Source: Ga0077555 sp050250755
Lineage (GTDB): Bacteria; Pseudomonadota; Alphaproteobacteria; Rhizobiales; Hyphomicrobiaceae
Reading direction: 5' to 3'
Assembly (NCBI GenBank): GCA_050250755.1
Contig: JBFWOB010000001.1
Coordinates: 186,001 to 250,000 of the forward strand
Length of the DNA stretch: 64,000 nucleotides
Position 1 is the stretch's first letter, and every line of letters starts with the position of its first letter. A program made the translations under genes and the position numbers. The notes under the pieces were generated by a model that was not told where the DNA came from, did no database searches, and was given only the letters and a program-made list of their open reading frames with translations. This document shows positions 26,649 through 35,537 of this stretch, in pieces.

Positions 26649-28169
26649 ATGGATACGTTCGATCGATGTGCTGGCGCCAACACCCGTGCGCGTCTGTCTG
26701 CTAATGACGACAATCAAATTCGGCATGTTCCGTGCCGGCTGACGCTGTATGCTCGTCGTTGGGTTGTGAGCGTGCTCACGGCCGTCTCAATCGGCTTGTG
26801 GGCAGACCCGGTGCTCGCCGCTGAAGGCCTCGACGGTTCGAAAATGTCGCTGCTTTGGGCGTTGCCCTTCGTGGGCATACTCCTCTCTATCGCGACCGGT
26901 CCGCTCTTGTTTCCTCACCTTTGGGAGCATCACTACGGTAAATTTGCTGCGTTTTGGACGGCTTGCGTTATTGTTCCACTTTACGCCTACGCCGAGCCAT
27001 CTGCCGCCACTCAGGCCGTGCTGCACACGGCGCTCCTCGAATACATGCCATTCATCCTGCTGCTGCTCGCCTTGTTTACCGTGGCGGGAGGCGTCTTTCT
27101 GGAAGGCAACTTGAGAGGTACGCCTGCCGCGAATCTGCTTTTGCTTTTGAGTGGCACCATTCTGGCGAGCGTCGTTGGCACTACCGGCGCCTCGATGATT
27201 TTCATACGGCCTCTGATCCGGGCCAATGACGATCGGATGTATCGGACGCATACAGTCATCTTCTTTATCTTCCTCGTTGGCAACATTGGCGGCTCCCTCA
27301 CTCCGCTCGGCGATCCTCCTCTGTTCGTAGGCTTCCTGAAAGGCATCGACTTCTTCTGGACTACAACCCATCTCATCTACGAAATGCTGCTCGTGGCCGG
27401 GATAGTTCTGCTCGTGTTTTTTGCGCTCGATTGGTATCTCCATCGCCGTGAAGAGCGCATGCACCACCCATTAGACCCAACGCCCGACAGTCCTCTCAAA
27501 CTGCATGGGACGGTGAATTTTGCGCTGGTCGGAGTCATCATCGCGGCCATTCTGATGAGCGCCTACTGGAAACCCGGTATTTTCTTCGAGATCTTCAATG
27601 TAAAATTGGAGCTGCAAAACCTGTTGCGCGACGCGATCTTTGTCGTTGTTGCGTTTGCATCGCTTTGGCTGACGCGTCCTGAGCACCGCAAGGCCAACGG
27701 TTTCACGTGGGGGCCGATTGAGGAGGTCGCCATTCTGTTTGCCTGCATCTTCGCCTGCATCATACCGGTCATTGCGATGCTACAAGCAGGCGCGAACGGC
27801 CCCTTTGCGCCTCTACTTTCCCTCGTCACAAACAGTGATGGAAGTCCGAACGACGCAGCCTTTTTTTGGTTGGCGGGCGGGCTTTCGTCATTTCTCGACA
27901 ATGCGCCAACGTATCTCGTGTTCTTCGAGCTTGCTGGCGGTAACCCGCAGGTCTTGATGACAACGATGGCATCGACGCTTGTGGCTATATCGGCGGGTGC
28001 GGTGTTTATGGGCGCCAACACCTACATCGGCAATGCGCCTAACTTTATGGTCTACGCCATCGCCCGTGAGATGGGCGTGAAGATGCCCTCGTTCTTCGGC
28101 TACATGCTCTGGTCGGGATCGATACTGATTCCAATCTTCCTGCTGTGCACGTGGCTGTTCTTCCTATAG
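26649..28169 (+). CDS. Sodium:proton antiporter, NhaD / ion-transporter superfamily
   Basis: An integral membrane protein of about 500 aa with 12 or more hydrophobic segments. Motifs typical of NhaD-like citrate-transporter superfamily members are GNIGGSLTPLGDPPLFVGFLKG (split around G-D-P-P), GTTGASMIFIRPLIRAN and GGLSSFLDNAPTYLVFFEL, together with MGANTYIGNAPNFMV. The start is uncertain: the ATG at 26649 is the first reasonable one, and a TTG at 26616 also fits. A start nearer 26750 would leave a normal signal-like first helix (ending VLAAEG). It probably exchanges Na+ for H+ and stands directly after the third TRAP operon. Confidence 0.85.
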   Translation: MDTFDRCAGANTRARLSANDDNQIRHVPCRLTLYARRWVVSVLTAVSIGLWADPVLAAEGLDGSKMSLLWALPFVGILLSIATGPLLFPHLWEHHYGKFAAFWTACVIVPLYAYAEPSAATQAVLHTALLEYMPFILLLLALFTVAGGVFLEGNLRGTPAANLLLLLSGTILASVVGTTGASMIFIRPLIRANDDRMYRTHTVIFFIFLVGNIGGSLTPLGDPPLFVGFLKGIDFFWTTTHLIYEMLLVAGIVLLVFFALDWYLHRREERMHHPLDPTPDSPLKLHGTVNFALVGVIIAAILMSAYWKPGIFFEIFNVKLELQNLLRDAIFVVVAFASLWLTRPEHRKANGFTWGPIEEVAILFACIFACIIPVIAMLQAGANGPFAPLLSLVTNSDGSPNDAAFFWLAGGLSSFLDNAPTYLVFFELAGGNPQVLMTTMASTLVAISAGAVFMGANTYIGNAPNFMVYAIAREMGVKMPSFFGYMLWSGSILIPIFLLCTWLFFL

Positions 28170-28257
28170 CGGTCACAGAAGCGAAGGATCATGGATGTTT
28201 GACGCATCGAAAAATCGCGTTGGCCGCTTTGATTAGCCTTCGCCTGCGCGATGCGTC

Positions 28258-28398
28258 TCATTCCCACGGAAGAAATAACGGACTCAGCTTGATCAAAAAC
28301 CAGGTCGCTGTGAACCAAGGCACGAGCGCAATGGCGAAGCTGAATTTACTTGCAAATACGTCCACAGGAATATCCGACGTAATCTCATGCTGCTTCAT
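28258..28398 (-). CDS. Small predicted membrane protein (46 aa)
   Basis: This short frame starts with ATG at 28398 and encodes MKQHEITSDIPVDVFASK followed by a hydrophobic stretch with aromatic residues (FAIALVPWFTATWFLIKL) and a short tail (PLFLPWE). The composition is that of a single-pass membrane peptide. It lies 33 bp downstream of dnaE2 on the same strand and could be co-transcribed with the SOS cassette. There is only a weak ribosome-binding site and no family that I know. Confidence 0.4.
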   Translation of the reverse strand: MKQHEITSDIPVDVFASKFSFAIALVPWFTATWFLIKLSPLFLPWE

Positions 28399-28431
28399 GG
28401 CATCTCGGGAATTTGGGGGCACCGTCGCGGG

Positions 28432-31400
28432 TTAATGGAAATCTCGCGAGCTTGGTAGAATGCGCACATTGCGCGGATGCTGCGTCCGCGGTGCTTGCGG
28501 GGTCAGAAATTCGTCCGCAGGAGCAAGAGAAACTGTCATCTCGTGCGTTTCGGTGAGGTGGGCAAGCTCTGCCGTGCGGTCGACGACGCGTTGCGCCATT
28601 AAATGCCTAACGCCTTCGGGGCTACATTGCACCTTGCCTGCAACAAGCAGCAGACGGCTGCCCATGACCTCCTTGCGAAACTTTTCGAATGTGCGCGCCC
28701 AGAGCACCACGTTGACGATGCCGGTCTCATCCTCCAGCGTGACGAAGATCGCATTCCCCTTGCCGGGCCGCTGCCGCACGAGCACGACACCTGCGACGCG
28801 GACGTATGCGCCATCGCGGGAAGTCCGAAACTCGGAGCTGGAGAGAATCCTTTCGCCATCGAACAGGTCTCGCAAACATCCCATCGGGTGGCCTTTGAGC
28901 GACAACCGGGTCGTCTGGTAGTCGGTGGCGACGTGCTCGCCGAGGGTCATCGGTGGCAGGCGGGCATCCGGCTCATCGGGCAGGTCACGTTCCCCCGCGG
29001 CAGCAAACAACGGCAATTCATCGGCATCCGGTACGCGCCGAGCGGCCCAGAGCGCAGGGCGGCGGCCGATGTCCATCGAACGAAAACAATCGGCATTAGC
29101 GAGAAGCCGCAAGGCACGTTGCGGCAGACGCGTGCGCTGGGCCAAGTTGTCGACGTCGACATAGCCGTTGTTCCGCTTGGCAATCAGGTGCTTGATCCAG
29201 GATTCGGACAGACCGTCGACCTGACGAAAGCCCAGCCTGAGTGCCGTCCGGCCATCGGTGCCGCGGCATAGGGTATTGTCCCATTCACTCGCGTTGACAT
29301 CGACGGGATAGACCTCGACGTCATGCTCGCGCGCGTCGCGAACGATCTGGGCGGGCGCATAAAACCCCATTGGCTGCGCGTTGAGCAGCGCGCAGGCGAA
29401 GGCGGCCGGATAGCGGCATTTTATGAAAGCCGAAACGTAGACGAGCTTGGCGAATGAGGCCGCATGGCTCTCCGGAAAGCCATATTCGCCAAAACCCTTG
29501 ATCTGCTCAAAGCAGCGTTGCGCGAAGGAACGATCGTAGCCACGCTTCACCATGCCTTCTACGAGCATGGACTCGAAGTTGTAAATGGTGCCGACATTGC
29601 GGAACGTCGCCATCGCGCGACGAAGCCGATTGGCTTGAGCATCGGAAAATTCAGCCGCGACCATTGCAAGATGCATCGCCTGCTCCTGAAATAGCGGCAC
29701 ACCAAGCGTTCGCAAAAGAATGCTTTTCAGTTCATCTGGATCATAAGGTGGCGATGGTGAAGGAAATTCCACTTTATCGATCCTTTGCCGTCGGCGCAGG
29801 TAGGGATGGACCATGTCTCCCTGAATGGGGCCTGGCCGCACGATCGCAACTTGGATCACCAGATCATAAAGGTTTTGAGGTTTTAGACGCGGCAGCATGT
29901 TCATCTGCGCCCGACTCTCGACCTGAAAAACGCCGATGGAATCCCCCTTCTGCAGCATCGCGTAAACGTCCGGTTGCTCGGCCGGTAGCGTGGCGAGAGC
30001 GAAATCTTGCCCTTCGTGCGCACGTATGAGGTCGAACGCCTTGCGGATGCAGGTCAGCATGCCGAGGGCCAGCACATCGACCTTCATCAGGTGGAGCGTG
30101 TCGATGTCGTCCTTGTCCCACTCGATGAACGTGCGTTTCTCCATCGCCGCGTTGCCGATGGGCACGATTTCGTCGAGACGCGGGCGCGACAGGACAAAAC
30201 CCCCGACGTGCTGCGAAAGGTGGCGCGGAAAGCCGATAATCTGTGTCGCCAGCTCCATGGCTTGGCGGATCAATGGATTGCCGGGGTCGATTCCGGCCTG
30301 ACGCAGGTGCGCTTCCGGAATATCCTGTCCCCAGCTTCCCCAGACGGTTCCTGCAATCCGAGCGGTGATGTCCTCGCTCAGTCCAAGCACCTTGCCGACC
30401 TCGCGAATGGCGCTGCGCGGACGATAGTGAATCACGGTCGCAACAAGGCCGGCACGTGAGCGCCCATAGCGCTCATAGACGTATTGGATCACCTCTTCGC
30501 GACGTTGGTGCTCGAAATCGACATCGATGTCGGGTGGCTCGCACCGCTCGCTCGAAATGAACCGGGCGAACAGCAGGTTGTGCTGCTCGGGGTCAACGGA
30601 CGTGATGCCGAGCACGAAGCAGACGACCGAATTTGCAGCCGAACCACGCCCTTGGCAAAGAATCTCTTGTTCTTTGGCGAAACGAACGATGTCGTAAACG
30701 GTGAGGAAATATGGTGCATATTTGAGCTGGGCGATGAGCTTCAATTCGTTTGTCAACTGTTGCCGGGTCTTCTGCGGCATGCCGGACGGGTAGTGCTTGT
30801 CGGCTCCTGTCCAGGCCAGATGCTCGAGCCATGCCTGGGGCGTCCACCCTGCGGGAACAGGTTCGTCCGGATATTCATACTCGAGATCGCCAAGCCAGAA
30901 GCCGACCTGTCGGAGTAGGTCCTGCGTGGCTGCGATGGCAGCGGGGCAGTCGCGAAACAGCCTCGCCATCTCCGGGGCGGGCTTGAGATGGCGTTCCGCA
31001 TTGGCTTCGAGACGTCGGCCCGCCGTCTCGATCCGCAGCCCTTCGCGGATACAGGTCAGCACGTCCTGAACGGGCCGCTGTTCCGGAGTATCATAGAGCA
31101 CGTTATTGACGGCGATGAGCGGCACACCGGCCGAATGACCGAGGGCCATGAGATCGTGCAGGCGCTGGCAGTCATTTCCCGTGAGATTCATCGCAGCGCC
31201 CAGCCACACGCGTCCCGGTGCAGCCTCTACGAGAGCGTGAACATGCGTGTCGAGGCCTTCCAACACCGTTGGGGGCATAGCGATCAGCAGGAGCCCGGCG
31301 CAGTCATCTAGCAGATCCTCGCGCCGGAAGATGCAGTTCCCCTTCGTGGCCTTGAGCTTGCCTTGCGTGAGCAGGCGGCACAGCCGTGCCCAGCCGTCCC

Positions 31401-31779
31401 GATCGCGTGGATAGGCGATGATGTCGGGGGTGCCGTCGCTGAACACGAAGCGTGTGCCGACGGCGAGCTTGAAGCGTGCGGCGCGCGCCTTGATCTCATC
31501 GGAGATGGTAGCCCAGTCTCCGGTGTCGGCCTGATCGATCCAGGCATATTCGCCCGGCCCCGAGCCGTCACGAACCTTCCGCGGCGCAGGCAAACCGTCT
31601 TCTCTCAAGTCTTTGAGCACACTGTAGGCCCGGACGACGCCCGCCACAGTGTTGCGGTCGGCGATGCCGATGCCGGCATGGCCGAGCAGAACGGCCCGGA
31701 TGACGAGATCCCCGGGATGAGAGGCCCCGCGCAGGAACGAGAAGTTGGTCGTCGTTGCGAGTTCGGCATAGAGCGTCAT
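28432..31779 (-). CDS. dnaE2: Error-prone DNA polymerase DnaE2
   Basis: A C-family polymerase alpha subunit of 1115 aa. The ATG at 31779 gives the usual start MTLYAELATTTNFSFLRGAS and overlaps the imuB stop by 4 nt (ATGA). Domains in order: PHP (about 1-270), the polymerase core with PDIDVDFEHQRREEVIQYVY, which carries catalytic Asp residues, fingers (GVFQVESRAQMNMLPRLKP), a tandem HhH region and an OB-fold (VRVAGVVLVRQRPGKGNAIF) near the C-terminus. It performs translesion synthesis with ImuA and ImuB after DNA damage. The usual C-terminal tau-binding extension of replicative DnaE1 is absent, as expected for DnaE2. Confidence 0.97.
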   Translation of the reverse strand: MTLYAELATTTNFSFLRGASHPGDLVIRAVLLGHAGIGIADRNTVAGVVRAYSVLKDLREDGLPAPRKVRDGSGPGEYAWIDQADTGDWATISDEIKARAARFKLAVGTRFVFSDGTPDIIAYPRDRDGWARLCRLLTQGKLKATKGNCIFRREDLLDDCAGLLLIAMPPTVLEGLDTHVHALVEAAPGRVWLGAAMNLTGNDCQRLHDLMALGHSAGVPLIAVNNVLYDTPEQRPVQDVLTCIREGLRIETAGRRLEANAERHLKPAPEMARLFRDCPAAIAATQDLLRQVGFWLGDLEYEYPDEPVPAGWTPQAWLEHLAWTGADKHYPSGMPQKTRQQLTNELKLIAQLKYAPYFLTVYDIVRFAKEQEILCQGRGSAANSVVCFVLGITSVDPEQHNLLFARFISSERCEPPDIDVDFEHQRREEVIQYVYERYGRSRAGLVATVIHYRPRSAIREVGKVLGLSEDITARIAGTVWGSWGQDIPEAHLRQAGIDPGNPLIRQAMELATQIIGFPRHLSQHVGGFVLSRPRLDEIVPIGNAAMEKRTFIEWDKDDIDTLHLMKVDVLALGMLTCIRKAFDLIRAHEGQDFALATLPAEQPDVYAMLQKGDSIGVFQVESRAQMNMLPRLKPQNLYDLVIQVAIVRPGPIQGDMVHPYLRRRQRIDKVEFPSPSPPYDPDELKSILLRTLGVPLFQEQAMHLAMVAAEFSDAQANRLRRAMATFRNVGTIYNFESMLVEGMVKRGYDRSFAQRCFEQIKGFGEYGFPESHAASFAKLVYVSAFIKCRYPAAFACALLNAQPMGFYAPAQIVRDAREHDVEVYPVDVNASEWDNTLCRGTDGRTALRLGFRQVDGLSESWIKHLIAKRNNGYVDVDNLAQRTRLPQRALRLLANADCFRSMDIGRRPALWAARRVPDADELPLFAAAGERDLPDEPDARLPPMTLGEHVATDYQTTRLSLKGHPMGCLRDLFDGERILSSSEFRTSRDGAYVRVAGVVLVRQRPGKGNAIFVTLEDETGIVNVVLWARTFEKFRKEVMGSRLLLVAGKVQCSPEGVRHLMAQRVVDRTAELAHLTETHEMTVSLAPADEFLTPQAPRTQHPRNVRILPSSRDFH

Positions 31780-33317
31780 GGGAAAAGCCCGTGCAGGAAC
31801 CACTTGTGCTCACTGGCGGGTACCGTCACATCCGCACGAAAGATCCAGAAGCGACGTCCCTGCGCACTCTCGATCCGATAATAATCGCGCGTGCCATAGG
31901 CTGACGGTGTCCGCCACCATTCGTCTGCGATCCGCTCGGGACCTGCCGCGTAAGCAATGCGATGGGTGGCACGCCGCCAACGGACGGACAGGGGCGTCTC
32001 GTCGTCATCGGCCTCGACTTCGATCGGATGCGGGTGCGCAAAGATCAGAGGTGGTCGCAATCGCGCTGCACCAGTCGTCGCACAGTGGTCCCATTGTGTT
32101 GCGGTTCCCGCGGTCTGCGCAGACACCATAGTCTGAGCGCGTTCGGGGAGGTGACTGTCGGCGGATCGCAGCCTTCTTATCCGATCGCGACCGAACATGG
32201 CGCTGAGCCGGTCAACGAGATGCGTGAGCTTTTCGTCGTTCGCATCGTGTGCATCGAGGGTCGCCTGGGTTTCCGCGTAGGGTTCCGTCCGGCGGGCTTC
32301 GAAACGGATCAGATCGAAACCGAAGCCTGGATCGAGGGGATCGGCGAGCGCGTCGAGACGATCCTGATAGAGGCGCATGATGACGGCGGGATCGCGTGTC
32401 GGCTGGCTCGTCTCCACGCCAATACGACGGATGACCCCGTCCGTACGCATGAATGTTGCCACGAAGGTCCGGCCGCCTTCGCCGCGTGCGCGTAGCTCCT
32501 CGCTCACGTCTGCGGCCAACTGCGCAACAATCCGCGCCATGACATCGTTGCTGACGACCGGCTCGGCGCAATTACGCTCAGCCTGACAAAGCGGGAGCGG
32601 CCGCAGCGGCGTGATGCGCCTGTCTTCCTCCCCGAGAATGCGGCCAAGCTTCTCCGAAAATACTGATGTGAAGCGTGCCGTGAATAGAACCGTTGGCCGG
32701 TTTGCGACATCGGCGATGGTCCTGAGACCTGCACGTTTCAATGTCGTGATGTCTTCTTGCGTACATTCGAGTGCTGCGACGGAAAGGGAACGCACTAGTG
32801 TGTCGTCATCGGCGAAGCAGGGGCTCGTCCCGGAGAAACGCGCTAGCGCCCGCGCCATGTCGGGCGTGGGGGCTACGGCAAGTTTCGCGACGGATATGCC
32901 GGCCGCATGGAAAGCGCGTTGCAGGCGTGCGGCGAGTCCCCCCTCGTTCTGGAATAAATGCGCGCATCCGGTGATATCGAGCACTAAACCGTCGGGCAGG
33001 TCCAGAGCGACCGACGGCGTGAAGGCCAGTGCGATATCGACGAGCGAAACGAGAAACGCCGCATCGGACGAAGGCTGCTCCGCGACGGCGCGCAAGTCCG
33101 GCAGGCATGCGCGGGCATCGGCGAGCGTCATGCCAGATCGCAAACCCAGGGATCGGGCTCGCTGATCGACCCCCATGAGACAGGATGCGCCCCGTTCCTT
33201 TCCAACGAACACTAGCGGCCGGCCGTCATCGGCTCCGTTCTCACGCCGCCAACGATCCGACGCGAGAAACGGCAGCCACAGGCAAAGATAGCGTCTCCGC
33301 AAAGTCATGCTGCTCAT
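31776..33317 (-). CDS. imuB: ImuB, Y-family polymerase-like mutasome protein
   Basis: A 513-aa protein of the DNA polymerase Y family branch found in the ImuA-ImuB-DnaE2 mutasome. It starts RRRYLCLWLPFLASDRWRR and continues GASCLMGVDQRARSLGLRSGMTLADARACLPDL. The acidic active-site residues that catalytic Y polymerases need are not at their positions, so it is a non-catalytic adaptor that links DnaE2 to the beta clamp. The start at 33317 is supported by GGAG 7 nt upstream and overlaps imuA by 77 nt. The stop overlaps dnaE2. Confidence 0.93.
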   Translation of the reverse strand: MSSMTLRRRYLCLWLPFLASDRWRRENGADDGRPLVFVGKERGASCLMGVDQRARSLGLRSGMTLADARACLPDLRAVAEQPSSDAAFLVSLVDIALAFTPSVALDLPDGLVLDITGCAHLFQNEGGLAARLQRAFHAAGISVAKLAVAPTPDMARALARFSGTSPCFADDDTLVRSLSVAALECTQEDITTLKRAGLRTIADVANRPTVLFTARFTSVFSEKLGRILGEEDRRITPLRPLPLCQAERNCAEPVVSNDVMARIVAQLAADVSEELRARGEGGRTFVATFMRTDGVIRRIGVETSQPTRDPAVIMRLYQDRLDALADPLDPGFGFDLIRFEARRTEPYAETQATLDAHDANDEKLTHLVDRLSAMFGRDRIRRLRSADSHLPERAQTMVSAQTAGTATQWDHCATTGAARLRPPLIFAHPHPIEVEADDDETPLSVRWRRATHRIAYAAGPERIADEWWRTPSAYGTRDYYRIESAQGRRFWIFRADVTVPASEHKWFLHGLFP

Positions 33318-33900
33318 GATCCCACTCCACGACGCAACATCTTCCAGCGCGTCCTCTCGGATGCTTCAGTAGTTCGACTTCAAACGCCATGTGGGTGTTG
33401 TCACCCGTGTTGGTTGTGCGCGGGGCGGCCTTCACGCACCATCGGATCGGAGCGGCATTGGATACGAAGCGGGAATTGGGCCGCAGGAGAACGACAGCGA
33501 CACCAGACTTCTCCGTCGCAAGTTTCAATCTTCGGCTCGCCATCAGATCGACAGGGTCGGTCGTCTCCAGAATGACGGCAGCCAGAGCCGTACAACGCGC
33601 TCCTTCGAGAGCAGCCCGCAGCGAGTCGACGTGGGTACGCATCTCGGTAACGATGAGACGGTCCGGAGAGAGGCCGAACGACGCTAGGCCGGCCCCATAA
33701 ACGTCGCCGGTTTCTGCCGTCGCAGCACTTTCCCGCACCCACAGAAGGGCAGCCCTATGTGATGCCGATGCGAGCGCCTGCGCTGCCAGAGCAAGGCTGA
33801 AACCGACAGCGGCGGCTGCGTGTCCGGGCTGGGCAAGAACCTCGTGCATGTCCAGTATGGCAGAGCAGGGTTTGTCTGGGGAGGCGCTGAGGATGGACAT
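33241..33900 (-). CDS. imuA: ImuA, RecA/SulA-like mutasome protein
   Basis: A 219-aa protein of the ImuA group, weakly similar to RecA-fold proteins. The segments AALLWVRESAATAETGDVYGAGLASFGLSPDRLIV (in parts) and ALAAVILETTDPVDLMASRRLKLA match the family in place and order. A canonical Walker A P-loop is not evident. It opens the imuA-imuB-dnaE2 operon and is preceded by a LexA box 29-43 bp upstream, so the cassette should be SOS-induced. ImuA helps localise the mutasome through ImuB and RecA. Confidence 0.9.
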   Translation of the reverse strand: MSILSASPDKPCSAILDMHEVLAQPGHAAAAVGFSLALAAQALASASHRAALLWVRESAATAETGDVYGAGLASFGLSPDRLIVTEMRTHVDSLRAALEGARCTALAAVILETTDPVDLMASRRLKLATEKSGVAVVLLRPNSRFVSNAAPIRWCVKAAPRTTNTGDNTHMAFEVELLKHPRGRAGRCCVVEWDHEQHDFAETLSLPVAAVSRVGSLAA

Positions 33901-33928
33901 GGGGTAAGCAGAGCAAATTCGACAGTTT

Positions 33929-33943
33929 GTTCTATTTTTGTTC
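33929..33943 (-). promoter_or_regulatory. LexA (SOS) box of the imuA operon
   Basis: GTTCTATTTTTGTTC is an exact match to the alphaproteobacterial LexA consensus GTTC-N7-GTTC and lies 29-43 bp upstream of the imuA ATG. LexA binding here would repress the cassette until DNA damage triggers its cleavage. Confidence 0.9.
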
Positions 33944-34334
33944 TATGGACATTCGTCCCACCTGTCTAGCCCCCAAATCAACGGCTCAGCAGAGCGATTA
34001 GCCAGCATCGGCTCACGCCGGTACAGCATGCTCGGTGCCGCTGCTTTAGAGGCAGTGCATCAGCTCGAGCGAATAGCGGTCTTCCCACTGCACCTCGATC
34101 GTCGAGCGCCTGGCGGAATTCGCTTTTGACCTACCGCACCAGCAGAGACGGTGAAGCTTGTTCAACGCCGCCACATCCGCTTGCGGGTATCGCGTCAGGG
34201 GACGCCATATCCGCAAGCGAAGGCAGACCGGAGAGGCAGCAATGCGGGATTATTGCCCCTCGGGAAGTCCTTTCGCGCTGAGATGATGTCGGCTCGCCGC
34301 GATTTGCCCGGCGCGTCTGCTTGGCGCGCTTCGA
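33944..34334. other. Intergenic region between imuA and the oxidoreductase gene
   Basis: About 390 bp. Apart from the promoter region of imuA at its left edge, I see no gene, repeat or clear signal. Confidence 0.35.
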
Positions 34335-35261
34335 CTACCTCACCTTCAACACAAGCTTGCCGCGAAAATGACGGCCTTCACTGATGCGAAGTGCCTTGAC
34401 GGCGTCGCGCAAAGGAAACACCCGTGTCTCCGGCAGACGTATGGCGCCGGTTGCGTGTAAATGAAGGATGCGCTCCAAGTGAGGGCGATCGCGGCCCACC
34501 GCAGGACGTAGGGATTGCACGTCCGGTCGTGGCGAAGCAGGAGCCTTCGCACCCGAAGCAATGAAAGCCGCACGTCCGCCCGGCTTGACGACCGAGAACG
34601 AGCGCATGGCGACGTCGCCGCCGACGGTCTCGAATACCGCATCGACGTCCTTAACCACCTGGGTGAAGTCTTCCTTGGCGTAGTCAATCACCTGATCGGC
34701 ACCAAGGCTCTTGACGTAGGCGTGGTTGACCGCGCTGGCCGTGGTGATGACGCGGGCGCCAATGTGCTTGGCAAGCTGGATGGCAAACCCAGCCACGCCC
34801 CCGGCACCGCCCTGGATGAGAATGGTTTCGCCGCTCTTCAGTTTGATCGTGTCTTCAATTGCGACCAGCGCCGTCAGACCAGTAAGGGCGAGGGCTGCAG
34901 CATCGACGTGAGAAAGAGAGTCCGGCTTCGAGCAAAGAATCGACGCCTTTTCTGTGATCTTTTCCTGGTAGGTTCCGTCGCGTCCACCCGTCAGAACGCC
35001 GAATACGGCGTCACCGACCTTGAAGTCGGAAACGCCGGTTCCCAACGCGCCCACGACGCCCGAGAAGTCTCGGCCGAGTACATAGGGAAACGTCGTAATT
35101 GTGTGGTAAGCGCCGCCATCCAGCACTTTGGCGTCGGCGCCATTGATGCTTGCCGCGTGCACATCGACGAGAACTTGACCGGGCTGGGGAGCCGGGTCCG
35201 GCAGGTCTCCGTACCGCAGCACGTCGGGACCGCCATGGCGGTCCATGATGATGGCCTTCAT
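34335..35261 (-). CDS. NADP-dependent oxidoreductase, quinone-reductase (zeta-crystallin) type MDR
   Basis: A 308-aa medium-chain dehydrogenase/reductase. I chose the ATG at 35261 (MKAIIMDRHGGPDVLRY) because GGGAGGT precedes it; the longer frame begins with implausible sequence. The domains are an N-terminal GroES-like fold (FPYVLGRDFSGVVGALGTGVSDFKVGD, split) and a Rossmann fold with ILIQGGAGGVAGFAIQLAKHIGARVI. The Cys/His ligands of zinc alcohol dehydrogenases are missing, so this is the zinc-free quinone oxidoreductase type. It is divergent from the ThDP lyase gene with about 275 bp between. Its substrate is unknown. Confidence 0.9.
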   Translation of the reverse strand: MKAIIMDRHGGPDVLRYGDLPDPAPQPGQVLVDVHAASINGADAKVLDGGAYHTITTFPYVLGRDFSGVVGALGTGVSDFKVGDAVFGVLTGGRDGTYQEKITEKASILCSKPDSLSHVDAAALALTGLTALVAIEDTIKLKSGETILIQGGAGGVAGFAIQLAKHIGARVITTASAVNHAYVKSLGADQVIDYAKEDFTQVVKDVDAVFETVGGDVAMRSFSVVKPGGRAAFIASGAKAPASPRPDVQSLRPAVGRDRPHLERILHLHATGAIRLPETRVFPLRDAVKALRISEGRHFRGKLVLKVR

Positions 35262-35537
35262 GAGATGACCTCCCGAATGCGATCGGAATCCGGAGCTCGG
35301 AACCAGATGCAAATTGTAATGTGATCGTCGCGTTCGACTGTTGCATTGCACAGCCCGCGAAGGCAACAAATCATAGCCCGTCTGCCTTCGAACAGGCGCA
35401 TTGCGACCGGCTTCGCAATCATCAATCCAGCCACGGAATTGATTGCGTCCTCAGCACCAGCAGCCGTAGCCCCTTTCGCGACCTCGCTCGCCGTGCGTAA
35501 TCTTGCCATGCAGGCAATTTGTCCCGAGGAGGAAGTC

